The notes under the pieces are model-generated. The model made no database searches. It had not been told where the DNA came from and saw only the letters and a program-made list of their open reading frames with translations. Shown here piece after piece: positions 4,893 to 5,410 of a stretch of DNA of 5,410 bases; within the stretch, counting starts at the first letter, position 1, and the number at the start of each line of letters is the position of its first letter. The position numbers and the translations under genes are program-made. Source of the stretch: Acidobacteriaceae bacterium (GTDB lineage Bacteria; Acidobacteriota; Terriglobia; Terriglobales; Acidobacteriaceae); contig PLKU01000307.1 in the NCBI GenBank assembly GCA_003140705.1, positions 178 through 5,587 of the forward strand, in the 5' to 3' direction.

Positions 4893-5410
4893 CTAGGGAG
4901 CGGAAGCAGCATCTTGCGCGGCGAGTCTGGCCATTTTCTCGCGGTGTTTGCGAATGAAGTGTGCGGCAATATCGGGATAGAACTCCCGTACAGCAGAAAA
5001 TGCTATGTCGCGCATTACGGAGTAGCCGAACTTGCTTGCCAAGACCGGAAATGTGGTCGCGCTGGGCGGGTAGTAGTACCGCGAAACCACCTGGGTGAGC
5101 ACCTTGCCACCGATTCCGGCGATGTTTGGCGTTTCCCTACCACCATAGGTGCGGGTGACGGCTTGCCGGCTGATCACGTAAAGGGAGCGGACAGCAATAC
5201 TGTGGCTGTTGCCGAGTTCGTAGTAACGGGTGTCCTCGTGGAGGGCGCTGGCAAATAGCCACGCGGACAAATACGTGTTGTCGGTCTTGTCGAGGAATCC
5301 GCGCCAATTGTAGGCGTAAAAGCCGCCGATGCCCTTGCCGAGGGCCGGGTGTGTGTTCGTGCCTTCGGCGGTCAGAGAGGTGATACCAAGAAAGATGAAG
5401 GAGGAATAGT
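4893..5410 (-). CDS. Uncharacterised protein, C-terminal 171 residues (5' end outside window)
   Basis: The minus frame is open from the right edge to TAG at 4893-4895; the true start lies beyond 5410. In-window motifs in order are GIGGFYAYNWRGFLDKTDN, LHEDTRYYELG, YVISRQAVTRTYGG, VSRYYYPPS and REFYPDIAAHFIRKH. The pattern DxRYY, then SR..VTR, then YYP, then EF.PDI resembles a hypothetical-protein family I recall from acidobacterial genomes, often exported, with no assigned function. That similarity is from memory and unverified. No catalytic motif is evident. Numerous aromatic residues would suit a beta-rich or membrane-associated envelope protein, but this is a guess. It points the same way as blaI, with 388 bases between its stop and the blaI ATG, so it is probably a separate transcription unit. 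Confidence 0.8.
   Translation of the reverse strand, partial: YSSFIFLGITSLTAEGTNTHPALGKGIGGFYAYNWRGFLDKTDNTYLSAWLFASALHEDTRYYELGNSHSIAVRSLYVISRQAVTRTYGGRETPNIAGIGGKVLTQVVSRYYYPPSATTFPVLASKFGYSVMRDIAFSAVREFYPDIAAHFIRKHREKMARLAAQDAASAP

Noticed and set aside
1..5410. CRISPR array, phage or toxin-antitoxin genes
   Set aside because: No regularly spaced repeats, no integrase or phage structural gene, and no toxin-antitoxin pair was found on either strand.

Overview
The window most resembles an acidobacterium of the Terriglobia type (relatives of Edaphobacter, Granulicella, Terriglobus). The reasons are the paired BlaI-type repressor and M56 membrane peptidase followed directly by a two-PDZ HtrA/DegP protease, a Crp/Fnr regulator of a form common in that group, and a 3' gene like an uncharacterised exported family I associate with acidobacteria. 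This placement rests on family recall, not a search.

Left part (1-1226): this end is degraded. A plus-strand Crp/Fnr gene head (from 321) and a minus-strand SulP sulfate-permease gene head (from 796) meet tail to tail at about 527-533, and both have lost everything downstream of that point. One deletion between two formerly convergent genes would explain this. A perfect inverted repeat sits just upstream of the crp start. A 430-base stretch without a convincing gene follows, holding a strong hairpin at 967-1004.

Middle (1227-4504): a compact minus-strand operon reads blaI-like repressor, M56 (BlaR1/MecR1-like) peptidase, htrA/degP. The repressor stop abuts the peptidase ATG, and 29 bases separate the peptidase stop from the preferred htrA start. 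The M56 protein has the zinc-protease core but no penicillin-binding sensor domain, so the trigger is probably not a beta-lactam bound in the usual way. Two 16-bp dyads of form ACTA-N6-TAGT lie at 4562-4577 (blaI promoter region) and 2721-2736 (first codons of htrA). They have the half-sites and spacing I recall for BlaI/MecI operators. The simplest model is an envelope-stress circuit: M56 senses something, BlaI is inactivated, and repressor, sensor and the periplasmic protease HtrA are released together, with a second control point on htrA.

Right part (4550-5410): a 340-base regulatory gap carries the blaI operator, an 8-bp direct repeat and several small palindromes. It is followed by the 3' end of a minus-strand gene for an uncharacterised protein that runs off the window.
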